Positions 1 through 5,013 of a stretch of 5,761 bases of DNA are shown one piece after another. A model generated the notes under the pieces. The model was given only the letters and a program-made list of their open reading frames with translations, ran no database searches and was not told the origin of the DNA. Numbering within the stretch: the first letter of the stretch is position 1; each line of letters opens with the position of its first letter. Origin of the DNA: Planctomycetota bacterium (lineage in GTDB: Bacteria > Planctomycetota > Planctomycetia > Pirellulales > Pirellulaceae); contig JAJRVM010000286.1 of the NCBI GenBank assembly GCA_024277285.1, forward strand, positions 1-5,761, read 5' to 3'. The translations under genes and the position numbers were made by a program.

Positions 1-41
1 AATTCTTCAGCCCTCGTCTTTTCTTGTGACGTGCGCGCCTG

Positions 42-47
42 TATAAT
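42..47 (+). promoter_or_regulatory. TATAAT -10-like hexamer overlapping the tnpC start region
   Basis: A perfect TATAAT lies 10 bp before the ATG at 58. No good -35 box sits 16-18 bp upstream; the region around 19-24 is only T-rich. If this is a real promoter, transcription would begin at about 53-56 and the ATG at 58 would be nearly leaderless. It could equally be chance, because the same bases can be read as codons in an upstream-extended frame. Confidence 0.25.
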
Positions 48-57
48 GTCCATCATC

Positions 58-564
58 ATGGACGTCACGCAACTCACCGCACAGCTCGAACAGGCCATGA
101 AGCTCAATGAAGAGCTTCGTGAGCAGAACGCATCGACGGTGCAAATGGTTGAGCCGTTGCGTGAAGACAACGCCGCATTGCAACAACAGCTCGGCACGAT
201 TGGCCATGACTACGAAGCGCTCTTGACTTCAACACAGACGCTTATCGACGATCGGGACAAGTTGCAGCGCCGCGTCGACGAGCTGGAAGCGGTCAATCAA
301 CGACTGGTCGACATGTTGTGGGGCCGTCGTAGCGAGCGCCGTGTTTTCTCATTAAACCAGCTGTCACTGAACTTTGGTGATGAGGAACCAACGCCGAGCG
401 AGGAAGAGCAGGCGGCCATCATGGCTCAACTGCAAGCGGACGCAGCGCTGGATGAACAAATTGTGCGCGATGCGGAAGCACGACGACGGCGTCGTAGAAA
501 GCCCTTACGGTCAAAATCGCCATTTATGAGGGAGACCATTTGGTCTCAAGTATTGAAACAGTGA
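58..564 (+). pseudogene. tnpC: IS66-family TnpC transposase, N-terminal fragment
   Basis: This is the N-terminal part of the large IS66 transposase, which catalyses DDE-type cut-and-paste transposition. Residues 1-85 (from ATG 58) form a long Leu/Glu/Gln-rich coiled coil. They are followed by LWGRRSERR at 87-95, the family signature usually seen as LFGRRSE. An acidic stretch (about 108-125) and an Arg tract (142-147) follow, matching the linker before the family's CxxC zinc finger. The frame then reads about 20 unrelated residues to a stop at 562. Only about 150 of the usual 500 or so residues remain, and the zinc finger and DDE core are absent, so it cannot transpose by itself. A GTG at 31 and an ATG at 46 are alternative starts; ATG 58 fits the usual family N-terminus better. 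Homology ends at about 498-512, where a different gene remnant begins in another frame. Confidence 0.85.
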
Positions 565-749
565 CGTTCGCCAGCACTTCCAGAAACCTCGATGACCGTC
601 AGCAGTCGGTTATGTTGGCGTTGAAGGATCAGCAGTTCGACAATAAGAAGCGATATCGTCTGGTTCTCAAGGATGCTGATACAGAATTTGAATTACAAAC
701 CCACAACGTGACCATAGATCGAGCGATTTCCGATGACTTCGACTTCTAG
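498..749 (+). pseudogene. 3' remnant of an unrecognised beta-rich gene, possibly PglZ-like C-terminus
   Basis: An open frame from a stop at 495-497 to the TAG at 747-749 encodes about 83 residues. It alternates hydrophobic and polar residues as an Ig-like beta-sandwich would, for example KRYRLVLKDADTEFELQ, and ends in VTIDRAISDDFDF. There is no plausible start with a Shine-Dalgarno site; a TTG at 540 is the only candidate. The upstream boundary coincides with the end of IS66 homology. I therefore read it as the tail of a larger gene whose 5' part was lost. The '(V/I)TID.A..DDF' ending reminds me of C-termini of BREX alkaline-phosphatase-like PglZ proteins. That is recollection of style, not a demonstrated match, and the fragment lacks any catalytic part. 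It could instead be a small orphan protein. Confidence 0.45.
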
Positions 750-763
750 TGGGCAGTGGGCAG
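749..763 (+). repeat. Short tandem repeat (gtgggca x2)
   Basis: Two adjacent copies of gtgggca plus one extra g lie immediately after, and overlap, the stop codon of the preceding remnant. Such short GTGGGCA tandems are simple-sequence filler beside inserted cassettes. Here it sits between the gene remnant and the inverted repeat at 783. No function is visible. Confidence 0.4.
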
Positions 764-782
764 AGACAATGAAAGAAGAATA

Positions 783-875
783 TTAGCCACGGATTGACAC
801 GAATGAACACGGATAAGCAAGAGCGAACAACGACCAAGAGACAGAAACACGTCATCCGTGTTTATTCGTGGCTAA
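783..875. repeat. Dispersed-repeat inverted pair, left of the toxin module
   Basis: The left arm (783-814) begins ttagccacggat and ends gaacacggat. The right arm (854-875) is its near-perfect inverse: its reverse complement begins ttagccacgaat and ends aaacacggat. The left arm has one extra unit of about 10 bp (gattgacacg followed by aatgaacacg), so the family seems built of units close to one helical turn. The 39 bp between the arms is A/G-rich on the plus strand. The right arm ends 6 bp before the toxin ATG. The same family recurs at 1696-1779. Transcribed, the pair could form a stem of about 20 bp. Confidence 0.85.
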
Positions 876-881
876 CATAAA

Positions 882-1472
882 ATGACCACAGAACAATCAA
901 AGTCGATCTACATCATTGCCGGACCAAACGGTGCCGGAAAGACAACGTTCGCAACCAAGTTCCTGCCGGACTACGTGCAATGTACAGAGTTCTTGAATGC
1001 GGACCTGATTGCGGCGGGGCTTTCGCCATTTGCACCTTCGATGCAGAACTTTCGTGCATCGGAGTTGATGTTGGAACGAATGCAAGAGCTGCTGGATAGC
1101 CGTGAGACGCTCTCGTTTGAAACGACGCTTGCGGCAAGAAGCTATTCCCAACGAATCCCGGAGTGGCAGGCTTTGGGGTACCGAGTACTCTTGTTCTTCC
1201 TTTGGCTGCCCTCCGAGGAATTGGCTATCGAGCGGGTTGCCAACCGAGTCAAGCAGGGAGGGCACAACATACCGGAGCCAACGATTCGGCAGCGATATCG
1301 CCGAGGGCTTTCTAATTTCAACTGTCTTTACCGACCCGTCGTAGATGGATGGCTGCTTCTGGATGGTTCTCAGTTTCCGCCGAAGGAAGTCGCACGGTAC
1401 GAAGAACAGGGACAGGTTATCGCCGATCCCGACTTGTGGCAATATATTGAATCACAAATGCAAGACCAGTGA
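882..1472 (+). CDS. Zeta-toxin-like P-loop kinase (COG4185-type)
   Basis: A 196-residue cytoplasmic P-loop NTPase of the zeta-toxin/polynucleotide-kinase-like group. Characterised zeta toxins phosphorylate UDP-N-acetylglucosamine and block cell-wall synthesis; the substrate here is not known. Walker A is GPNGAGKT at 14-21. NADLIA at 39-44 supplies the Asp (41) that matches the zeta catalytic Asp, and SFETTL at 78-83 matches the substrate-binding segment. The Arg-rich lid RVKQGGHNIPEPTIRQRYRR (122-141) matches the family's Arg-containing lid. Length is normal for the short COG4185 form. ATG 882 sits 6 bp after an inverted-repeat arm and has no clear Shine-Dalgarno, so translation may be weak or leaderless. 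The next gene starts 10 bp downstream and is probably co-transcribed. The domain assignment is firm; toxicity is inferred from family and neighbour. Confidence 0.88.
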   Translation: MTTEQSKSIYIIAGPNGAGKTTFATKFLPDYVQCTEFLNADLIAAGLSPFAPSMQNFRASELMLERMQELLDSRETLSFETTLAARSYSQRIPEWQALGYRVLLFFLWLPSEELAIERVANRVKQGGHNIPEPTIRQRYRRGLSNFNCLYRPVVDGWLLLDGSQFPPKEVARYEEQGQVIADPDLWQYIESQMQDQ

Positions 1473-1482
1473 GAAAGAGCCA

Positions 1483-1704
1483 ATGATCCAGCAACATTCG
1501 AAAGAGCAAACGCTTTTTGATAAAGCGAACGATGCTGCAAAGGTTGCGATGCAATCAGTCGTAGATGTGGCAGCCCGAACCAACACCCCCGTTCTTATAT
1601 TTCAAGATGGAACAATCAAACGTGTTGAACCCGATCAACTGCAACAGCCGCCGGTAGAGTCTTCCGAGCCAGACGCACAGCAGGAAGGAAAGGCAAGCCA
1701 CTGA
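1483..1704 (+). CDS. Probable antitoxin partner of the zeta-like kinase
   Basis: A 73-residue protein starting 10 bp after the kinase stop. A purine-rich GAGAAAGAG (1471-1479) serves as ribosome site, which decides for ATG 1483 over longer upstream readings that would overlap the kinase. Residues 8-32 look helical (KEQTLFDKANDAAKVAMQS onward). Then comes TPVLIFQDGTIKRVEP (35-50), a strand-turn-strand motif like the 'TPVVVWEDGRI' segment I associate with small partners of COG4185 kinases. The tail from 51 is Gln/Pro/Glu-rich and probably disordered. The last codons (KASH and stop) lie in the repeat that begins at 1696. The family's antitoxin usually precedes the toxin; here it follows. The antitoxin role is inferred from position and this motif. 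Confidence 0.65.
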   Translation: MIQQHSKEQTLFDKANDAAKVAMQSVVDVAARTNTPVLIFQDGTIKRVEPDQLQQPPVESSEPDAQQEGKASH

Positions 1705-1779
1705 TCCTCACGAATGGACACATAGTCTTGCCGATTGCGAACTTTTCATCCGTGAAGATCTGTGTTCACCCGTGGCTAC
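1696..1779. repeat. Dispersed-repeat inverted pair, right of the toxin module
   Basis: The left arm at 1696-1722 starts agccactgat and continues cacgaatggacac. The right arm at 1748-1778 ends gtgttcacccgtggcta, whose inverse begins tagccacgggtgaacac. Both are diverged copies of the repeat at 783-875, in the same inverted layout with a 25-bp unique middle. The left arm carries the final codons and stop (1702-1704) of the 73-residue gene. More mismatches than in the first pair suggest an older or less constrained copy. Confidence 0.75.
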
Positions 1780-1786
1780 ACGAACC

Positions 1787-1864
1787 ATGAACGATAACAA
1801 ACCAGACGACAAAGAAACGATGCAGGACTCCTCACTGCCGACTGCCTCAGCGTGGGCAAGTTAA
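1787..1864 (+). CDS. Possible 25-codon ORF or truncated gene start
   Basis: ATG 1787 to TAA 1862-1864 encodes a hydrophilic 25-residue peptide beginning MNDNKPDDKETMQDSS. It sits just after the second repeat pair and has no Shine-Dalgarno. The hydrophilic N-terminus resembles the start of a longer protein cut off by the insertion element to its right, but nothing in frame continues after the stop. I do not recognise it, and it may be non-coding. Confidence 0.2.
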   Translation: MNDNKPDDKETMQDSSLPTASAWAS

Positions 1865-1950
1865 TTGCGTCGGAATCAGCGATTCCTGATCAACTTCCGT
1901 GAGGTTTTCAAGAAAAATCCCCCCGAAGAGCCTGATCGCTTGATCGAGGT

Positions 1951-1994
1951 CTCCGAGGGGTGTACTCCAGAAGGTTCACAACAATCCCTCGGAG
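1951..1994 (+). promoter_or_regulatory. Stem-loop covering the Shine-Dalgarno of the first element gene
   Basis: ctccgaggg (1951-1959) pairs perfectly with ccctcggag (1986-1994) around a 26-nt loop. The right arm contains GGAG (1991-1994), the only Shine-Dalgarno candidate for ATG 2004, spaced 9 nt from it. Folding would hide the ribosome site, as in insertion sequences where read-through transcripts are prevented from making transposition proteins. The regulatory role is inferred. Confidence 0.5.
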
Positions 1995-2003
1995 TATTCC
2001 ACG

Positions 2004-2588
2004 ATGTACCATGATTTGCTTCACGATGCCAGTTTTTGGACGTTTCTTTTCTCCATCGATCAGGATCTTGCCGAGACAACCCGCAAGCAGGGATGTCCAT
2101 GCGGCGGTTGTCTGCACCGTGCCAATTATCCGCGCAAGCCGCGAGGTGGCGGCAAGGATCTGCCTGAGTCGTACCGCCACCGGCTGAGCTTCTGCTGCGC
2201 ATCGGACGGTTGCCGGAAGCGAGTGACCCCGCCATCGGTGCGTTTTCTCGGTCGGAAGGTCTACCTGGGCGCCGTGGTCATCTTGGTCGCCGCCATGCGT
2301 CAAGGACCAAATTCACGCCGCGTCGGCGAACTTTCACGGCTTTTTGGCGCCGACCGGCGGACCATCATGCGTTGGCGCGTCTTCTGGCGTGAGCACTTTC
2401 CACGGACCACCTTTTGGAAAGTCGTGCGTAGTCGATTCATGCCGCCGCTGAACGTCCGCATGCTTCCTCGCGCGATGTTCGAAGCGTTTGTCCGCACCGA
2501 TGAGGATCGTCAGGGATGGGGGCGACTGCTTCGCTTTCTCGCGCCGATCACGATTGCGGAGGGCCCTCCGATCACGGTCTCCAGATGA
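2004..2588 (+). CDS. Element-encoded zinc-ribbon/HTH accessory protein
   Basis: A 194-residue basic protein starting MYHDLLHDASFW. CPCGGCLH (31-38) and CC....C (64-70) form a probable zinc ribbon. The conserved-looking TPPSVRFLGRKVYLGA (75-90) is followed by an HTH-like segment about 105-134 (RRVGELSRLFGADRRTIMRW within it). I recognise the type as the first gene of multi-gene insertion elements, just before a DDE transposase, where it is normally annotated hypothetical; its likely role is DNA binding at element ends or regulation. Length and reading frame look intact. The GGAG at 1991-1994 supports ATG 2004. The stop at 2586 is 103 bp before the next element gene. Its function has not, to my knowledge, been established. 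Confidence 0.75.
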   Translation: MYHDLLHDASFWTFLFSIDQDLAETTRKQGCPCGGCLHRANYPRKPRGGGKDLPESYRHRLSFCCASDGCRKRVTPPSVRFLGRKVYLGAVVILVAAMRQGPNSRRVGELSRLFGADRRTIMRWRVFWREHFPRTTFWKVVRSRFMPPLNVRMLPRAMFEAFVRTDEDRQGWGRLLRFLAPITIAEGPPITVSR

Positions 2589-2691
2589 CCGGGATAAATC
2601 CGCAGAGGATGCACGTCGATCCGCCAGATTGCCCCGGTTATAGGTAGAGTCATCGTTCTTTTCACTCATTTCTCGTTTGTGAGGAGCTGTG

Positions 2692-2873
2692 ATGACGCAA
2701 CACCCCCACCCGTCAACGGCCGCCTTGTGGGCCCGCTTTCGTTTCTCGGTGGTCGGCTCACTTTTGAGCTCTCCCCCTGCGCGCGGAGAGCTGAGGGCGG
2801 CTATCCGATCGCTTTCTGCAAAAGGCTGGACCCATCCGGTGACGGGGCGCGAGACGCGTTTCGCCGCGGGTAC
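2692..2873 (+). pseudogene. DDE integrase-type transposase, N-terminal fragment
   Basis: ATG 2692 has a strong GAGGAG (2681-2686) 5 nt upstream. The first 60 or so residues, with ALWARFRFSVVGSLL at about 11-25, PPARGEL, and HPVTGRETRFA near 50-60, match the N-terminal HTH region I recall for the integrase-core transposase of these elements. That region is normally followed by 'TIERWYY' and a DDE core. Here similarity stops after RFAAGT (about 2873) and the frame runs on through unrelated sequence to 3060. No catalytic Asp/Glu segment is present, so this is a non-functional stump. Confidence 0.7.
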
Positions 2874-3025
2874 TGACCCACCTCGCCAATGGTGCGGTGC
2901 TCACGCGAACGAACCTTCGCAATGTGCTTTCGGTCCAGAACCAGCGACTGGGCGAGACGCTCGAAGCCCTGGAACAAGCTGGGAAGATCCGCCACACGGC
3001 AGGGGGTTGGCAGCGCGTCGAATGA
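2873..3025 (+). pseudogene. C-terminal winged-helix fragment of a second element gene
   Basis: In the +1 frame relative to the transposase stump, a 50-codon stretch starts LTHLANGAVLTRTNLRNVL and ends GGWQRVE with TGA at 3023-3025. It continues with NQRLGETLEALEQAGKIR, a classic recognition helix plus 'EALEQAGKI' wing, as in small winged-helix domains. There is no start codon with a ribosome site. The sharp change of frame at about 2873 fits a deletion that fused the 5' end of the transposase gene to the 3' end of a downstream gene. The parent may have been the element's helper ATPase or a separate regulator; this is inferred. Confidence 0.5.
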
Positions 3026-3035
3026 CTCCCCAAAG

Positions 3036-3082
3036 AGGATCGTTCCCGTTCCCTATATAGAGAGTGGGAACGGAACGATCCT
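3036..3082 (+). terminator. Strong stem-loop between the winged-helix fragment and the CHC2 gene
   Basis: aggatcgttcc-c-gttccc (3036-3053) pairs with gggaac-ggaacgatcct (3066-3082): 17 base pairs with one bulged C, around a 12-nt A/T-rich loop (tatatagagagt). No T-tract follows, so it is not a textbook intrinsic terminator. It may act as an mRNA-processing or stabilising structure, a weak terminator, or a protein-binding palindrome. It lies 45 bp before the CHC2 start. Confidence 0.55.
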
Positions 3083-3126
3083 TCATCTTCCGCCAAGCAA
3101 GTCCCGCCACGGAAAGAGAGCAAGCC

Positions 3127-3441
3127 ATGCCAGGTGTCGACTTCAACAAGCTACGCGCCGAGATCACGATGGAGCAAGTCCTCGACTTGCTCCCCTTCGA
3201 GCCGACAAGTCGTAGGGGTGAGCAATGGTACGGATGCTGTCCCTTGCATGCTTCCACGTCCCGCCACAATCGGTCCTTCTCGGTCAACGTGGCGACCGAT
3301 CGCTACTACTGCCACCGGTGTCATAGCAAAGGCAACCAGCTCGAACTGTGGGCAGCGGTAACCAAGCTGTCGCTGCATCAGGCCGCGATCGATCTTTGCC
3401 GCGTGCTCCATCGAGAAGTCCCCTGGATTCTGCGCTGGTAA
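3127..3441 (+). CDS. Stand-alone CHC2 zinc-finger (primase-type) protein
   Basis: A 104-residue protein made almost entirely of the zinc-binding domain found at the N-terminus of DnaG-type primases, which contacts template DNA. The ligands are C38-P-L-H41 and C62-H-R-C65 (spacing C-x2-H, C-x2-C), flanked by RSFSVNVATDRYYCHRCHSK and GNQLELW (69-75), a normal CHC2 core. No TOPRIM or helicase-binding domain follows, so it is not itself a primase. The protein ends EVPWILRW. ATG 3127 follows the purine run ggaaagagag (3111-3120). As last gene of the insertion element it may help replication-linked transposition or element DNA binding; that role is inferred. It appears intact. Confidence 0.82.
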   Translation: MPGVDFNKLRAEITMEQVLDLLPFEPTSRRGEQWYGCCPLHASTSRHNRSFSVNVATDRYYCHRCHSKGNQLELWAAVTKLSLHQAAIDLCRVLHREVPWILRW

Positions 3442-3546
3442 CTCACACCCTTGAATTGCCAACGGACGTCGCCATCTTGCACGAACGGAACAGAGAAGAG
3501 GCCACCGGTACTTGGAGTGCACGGTCCATCACAACAAGCGAAACCC

Positions 3547-3587
3547 CATCGATTATCTCGATCGAACCCGCATCGATTATCTTGATC
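3547..3587. repeat. Imperfect 24-bp-period tandem repeat
   Basis: catcgattatctcgatc (3547-3563) recurs as catcgattatcttgatc (3571-3587), 24 bp apart with one mismatch in 17. It lies in the 150-bp gap between the convergent CHC2 and hydrolase genes and ends 4 bp before the hydrolase stop. It could mark replication slippage or an element edge; no terminator-like hairpin is evident here. Confidence 0.6.
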
Positions 3588-3591
3588 ACTC

Positions 3592-4644
3592 TCATCTGTG
3601 TGGTCGCACGTCTTTTTTATAAACCTCTGCACCTTTCCGTGTGTTCTCGAAGAATACGTCATTGTAGAATTGGGGCACTTCTGGGATCCAAAGTCGGTCC
3701 ACTAATTCATCCAGCGGTGGAAATCGCCCCATTTCAATATCAGCGACCACGATTCCTTCTTCATCCGCTTGTGACCGCATCGCCAGTGTTTCGCCGGACG
3801 CATTTACGATTTGACTTGCTCCAAGGAATTCTATTTTGACTTGGCCGTTGGGGTTGTCGTACGAGCCAATTTCAGCTCGCCCCACTCCACTCGCCAAGAC
3901 AACGGGGGCGCCAACAAGCCGGGCAAACTGGCCAGGTTTTCGCCTCAAAAAGTCACGCGTCTGCTTCTTCAGTGCATCATCGAATTCTTCATCTTCAAAA
4001 TACGCCGTGCCTGCGAGCACCAAATCGACTTTTCCCCTTAGCCTGCGCGCGGTCCGAAACCGCATCAACTCCCAGCACAATGCCGCACCGATCTGAAACT
4101 CGCCCACGTCCAACAAGCCCTTGTCGTCAATTCTCCCAACATAATTGGAAGCCTCGTCACCGGTTGATGGCGCATCCTTATCGTGCGTGTGAACAGATCC
4201 ATCAGGGGTCGCCATAACAAACGTATTGTAGGTGTCACCTTGTCTTTGAGCGAGAAAGGAACCGCCTACGGCACATTCTCCTTGGGCCGCCATACGTTTC
4301 AACATCTCAGTGGGTTCACCGTCAATTGGTCGGGCAGCATCGAGCTGGGCCGGGTCATTCCCTGATCCATAACCCGTTGTGAAGAACTCTGGCAAGACAA
4401 TCCACTTCGCGCCTTTGAGGATTGCCCGTTTGATCAGTTTCTCCGCCGTTGTCAAATTCTCGTCAACCTTACCATGGCGGATAGTCATTTGAATAGCAGC
4501 AACACGCGTGTTCGTGTGATTTGCTGGACGTCGATTAGACAGTGACGTGGCAGCTGTTAACGAATCGGATCCACAACAGCCTCCCGTTAGTCCGGCGGCG
4601 CCGGAAGCGATCGCTGCCAAAAACGAACGACGTGCGCATTTCAT
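3592..4644 (-). CDS. Tat-signal carbon-nitrogen hydrolase (nitrilase superfamily)
   Basis: A 350-residue protein. The N-terminus ARRSFLAAIASGAAGL carries a twin-arginine motif (R5, R6) and hydrophobic stretch, then GGCCG with Cys 23/24, a poor lipobox; export, perhaps as a lipoprotein, is likely. The mature part starts a nitrilase fold at about 46 (RVAAIQMTIRHGKVDENL). The Glu-Lys-Cys triad is visible: E86 in WIVLPEFF, K156 in HDKDAPS, C190 in GAALCWE. The family hydrolyses amides, nitriles or carbamoyl compounds through a Cys thioester; the substrate here cannot be told. GAGG at 4653-4656 (minus sense), 8 nt before the ATG, supports the start at 4644. It is the only metabolic gene in a region of mobile fragments, stands alone, and looks intact. 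Confidence 0.88.
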   Translation of the reverse strand: MKCARRSFLAAIASGAAGLTGGCCGSDSLTAATSLSNRRPANHTNTRVAAIQMTIRHGKVDENLTTAEKLIKRAILKGAKWIVLPEFFTTGYGSGNDPAQLDAARPIDGEPTEMLKRMAAQGECAVGGSFLAQRQGDTYNTFVMATPDGSVHTHDKDAPSTGDEASNYVGRIDDKGLLDVGEFQIGAALCWELMRFRTARRLRGKVDLVLAGTAYFEDEEFDDALKKQTRDFLRRKPGQFARLVGAPVVLASGVGRAEIGSYDNPNGQVKIEFLGASQIVNASGETLAMRSQADEEGIVVADIEMGRFPPLDELVDRLWIPEVPQFYNDVFFENTRKGAEVYKKDVRPHR

Positions 4645-5013
4645 GTGATGATCCTCGCGTCATCGGGGACGTGCTTCAGGAACGGCAACTCCGACATCGG
4701 GCGGCCTGTCGCTCTTTGTCAGCCTGATGATTGGTGACTGCTTGGTCAACGCCTGACTCTCAGTATTGGTCAGTTGCCCTCATTGTCGGCTGCAGTTACC
4801 GAACGTGTCAAGCCAAGTGATCATGTTGAGGAATAATTCCGCAGAACAACGGATCTACTGGTCCGTCCCGATCGCAATTGAGCTGGGGTGCAGCCCAGAA
4901 GCTCTCCGTCAGCAGTCCTTCGTTTAACGAACACGACGAACAACACTATTCTGCCAACTCACCAGCACCGCGACAAAATGGGTCGACTCGGAACACGATG
5001 GACGATAATTTGT
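4645..5013. other. Intergenic stretch with no recognisable gene
   Basis: These 369 bp lie upstream of the hydrolase and downstream of the 158-residue gene. They hold the hydrolase ribosome site (4653-4656) and presumably its promoter, though no convincing -35/-10 pair is visible. Small symmetries are present: ggaataattcc (4830-4840), ttcgtttaacgaa (4919-4931, one central mismatch) and two copies of ttggtca (4743 and 4766). Open frames here are short, without ribosome sites, and unlike known proteins. It may be decayed sequence. Confidence 0.5.

Larger units (their letters stand above)
1951..3441 (+). mobile_element. Decayed multi-gene insertion element (HTH accessory, DDE transposase, CHC2 protein)
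   Basis: Four plus-strand pieces belong together: a zinc/HTH accessory protein, the 5' end of a DDE integrase-type transposase, a winged-helix C-terminus and a CHC2 zinc-finger protein. From memory, this order (with a TniB/ExeA-like ATPase after the transposase) is seen in elements of several bacterial phyla; this was not searched. Only about 180 bp of the transposase gene remains and no Walker motif is present, so an internal deletion has made the element non-autonomous. I could not identify terminal inverted repeats or a target duplication. The outer limits given are those of the first stem-loop and the last gene, not true ends. Confidence 0.65.

Noticed and set aside
532..547. gagacca/tggtctc palindrome near the IS66 junction
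   Set aside because: Seven bases with a 2-nt gap and nothing around it to suggest a terminator or attachment site; chance is adequate.
794..799. TTGACA, a perfect -35 hexamer, inside the left repeat arm
   Set aside because: No -10-like box lies 16-18 bp downstream (gcaaga at 817-822), so a promoter cannot be claimed.
667..855. Minus-strand 62-codon frame rich in hydrophobic residues
   Set aside because: Much of it is translated from the inverted repeat arm and A/G-rich spacer; such frames appear wherever this repeat occurs and are spurious.
897..1442. Long minus-strand open frame (181 codons) opposite the kinase gene
   Set aside because: It is fully antisense to a gene with clear P-loop motifs, has no domain likeness and no ribosome site.
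783..1779. CRISPR-like repeat arrangement
   Set aside because: Only two inverted pairs with different spacing and a gene module between them; no regular repeat-spacer pattern or cas gene.
1908..2303. Minus-strand frames opposite the zinc/HTH gene
   Set aside because: Antisense shadows of a recognisable plus-strand protein with a ribosome site.
2758..3287. Several minus-strand frames across the element
   Set aside because: Arg/Ser/Pro-rich shadows in GC-rich sequence, crossing the stem-loop and the CHC2 start.
3348..3839. Plus-strand 163-codon frame after the CHC2 gene
   Set aside because: It overlaps the CHC2 gene in another frame and runs antisense into the hydrolase; no motif or start site supports it.
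4919..4931. ttcgtttaacgaa near-palindrome as an operator
   Set aside because: It has a central mismatch, no promoter beside it, and points to no nearby gene start.
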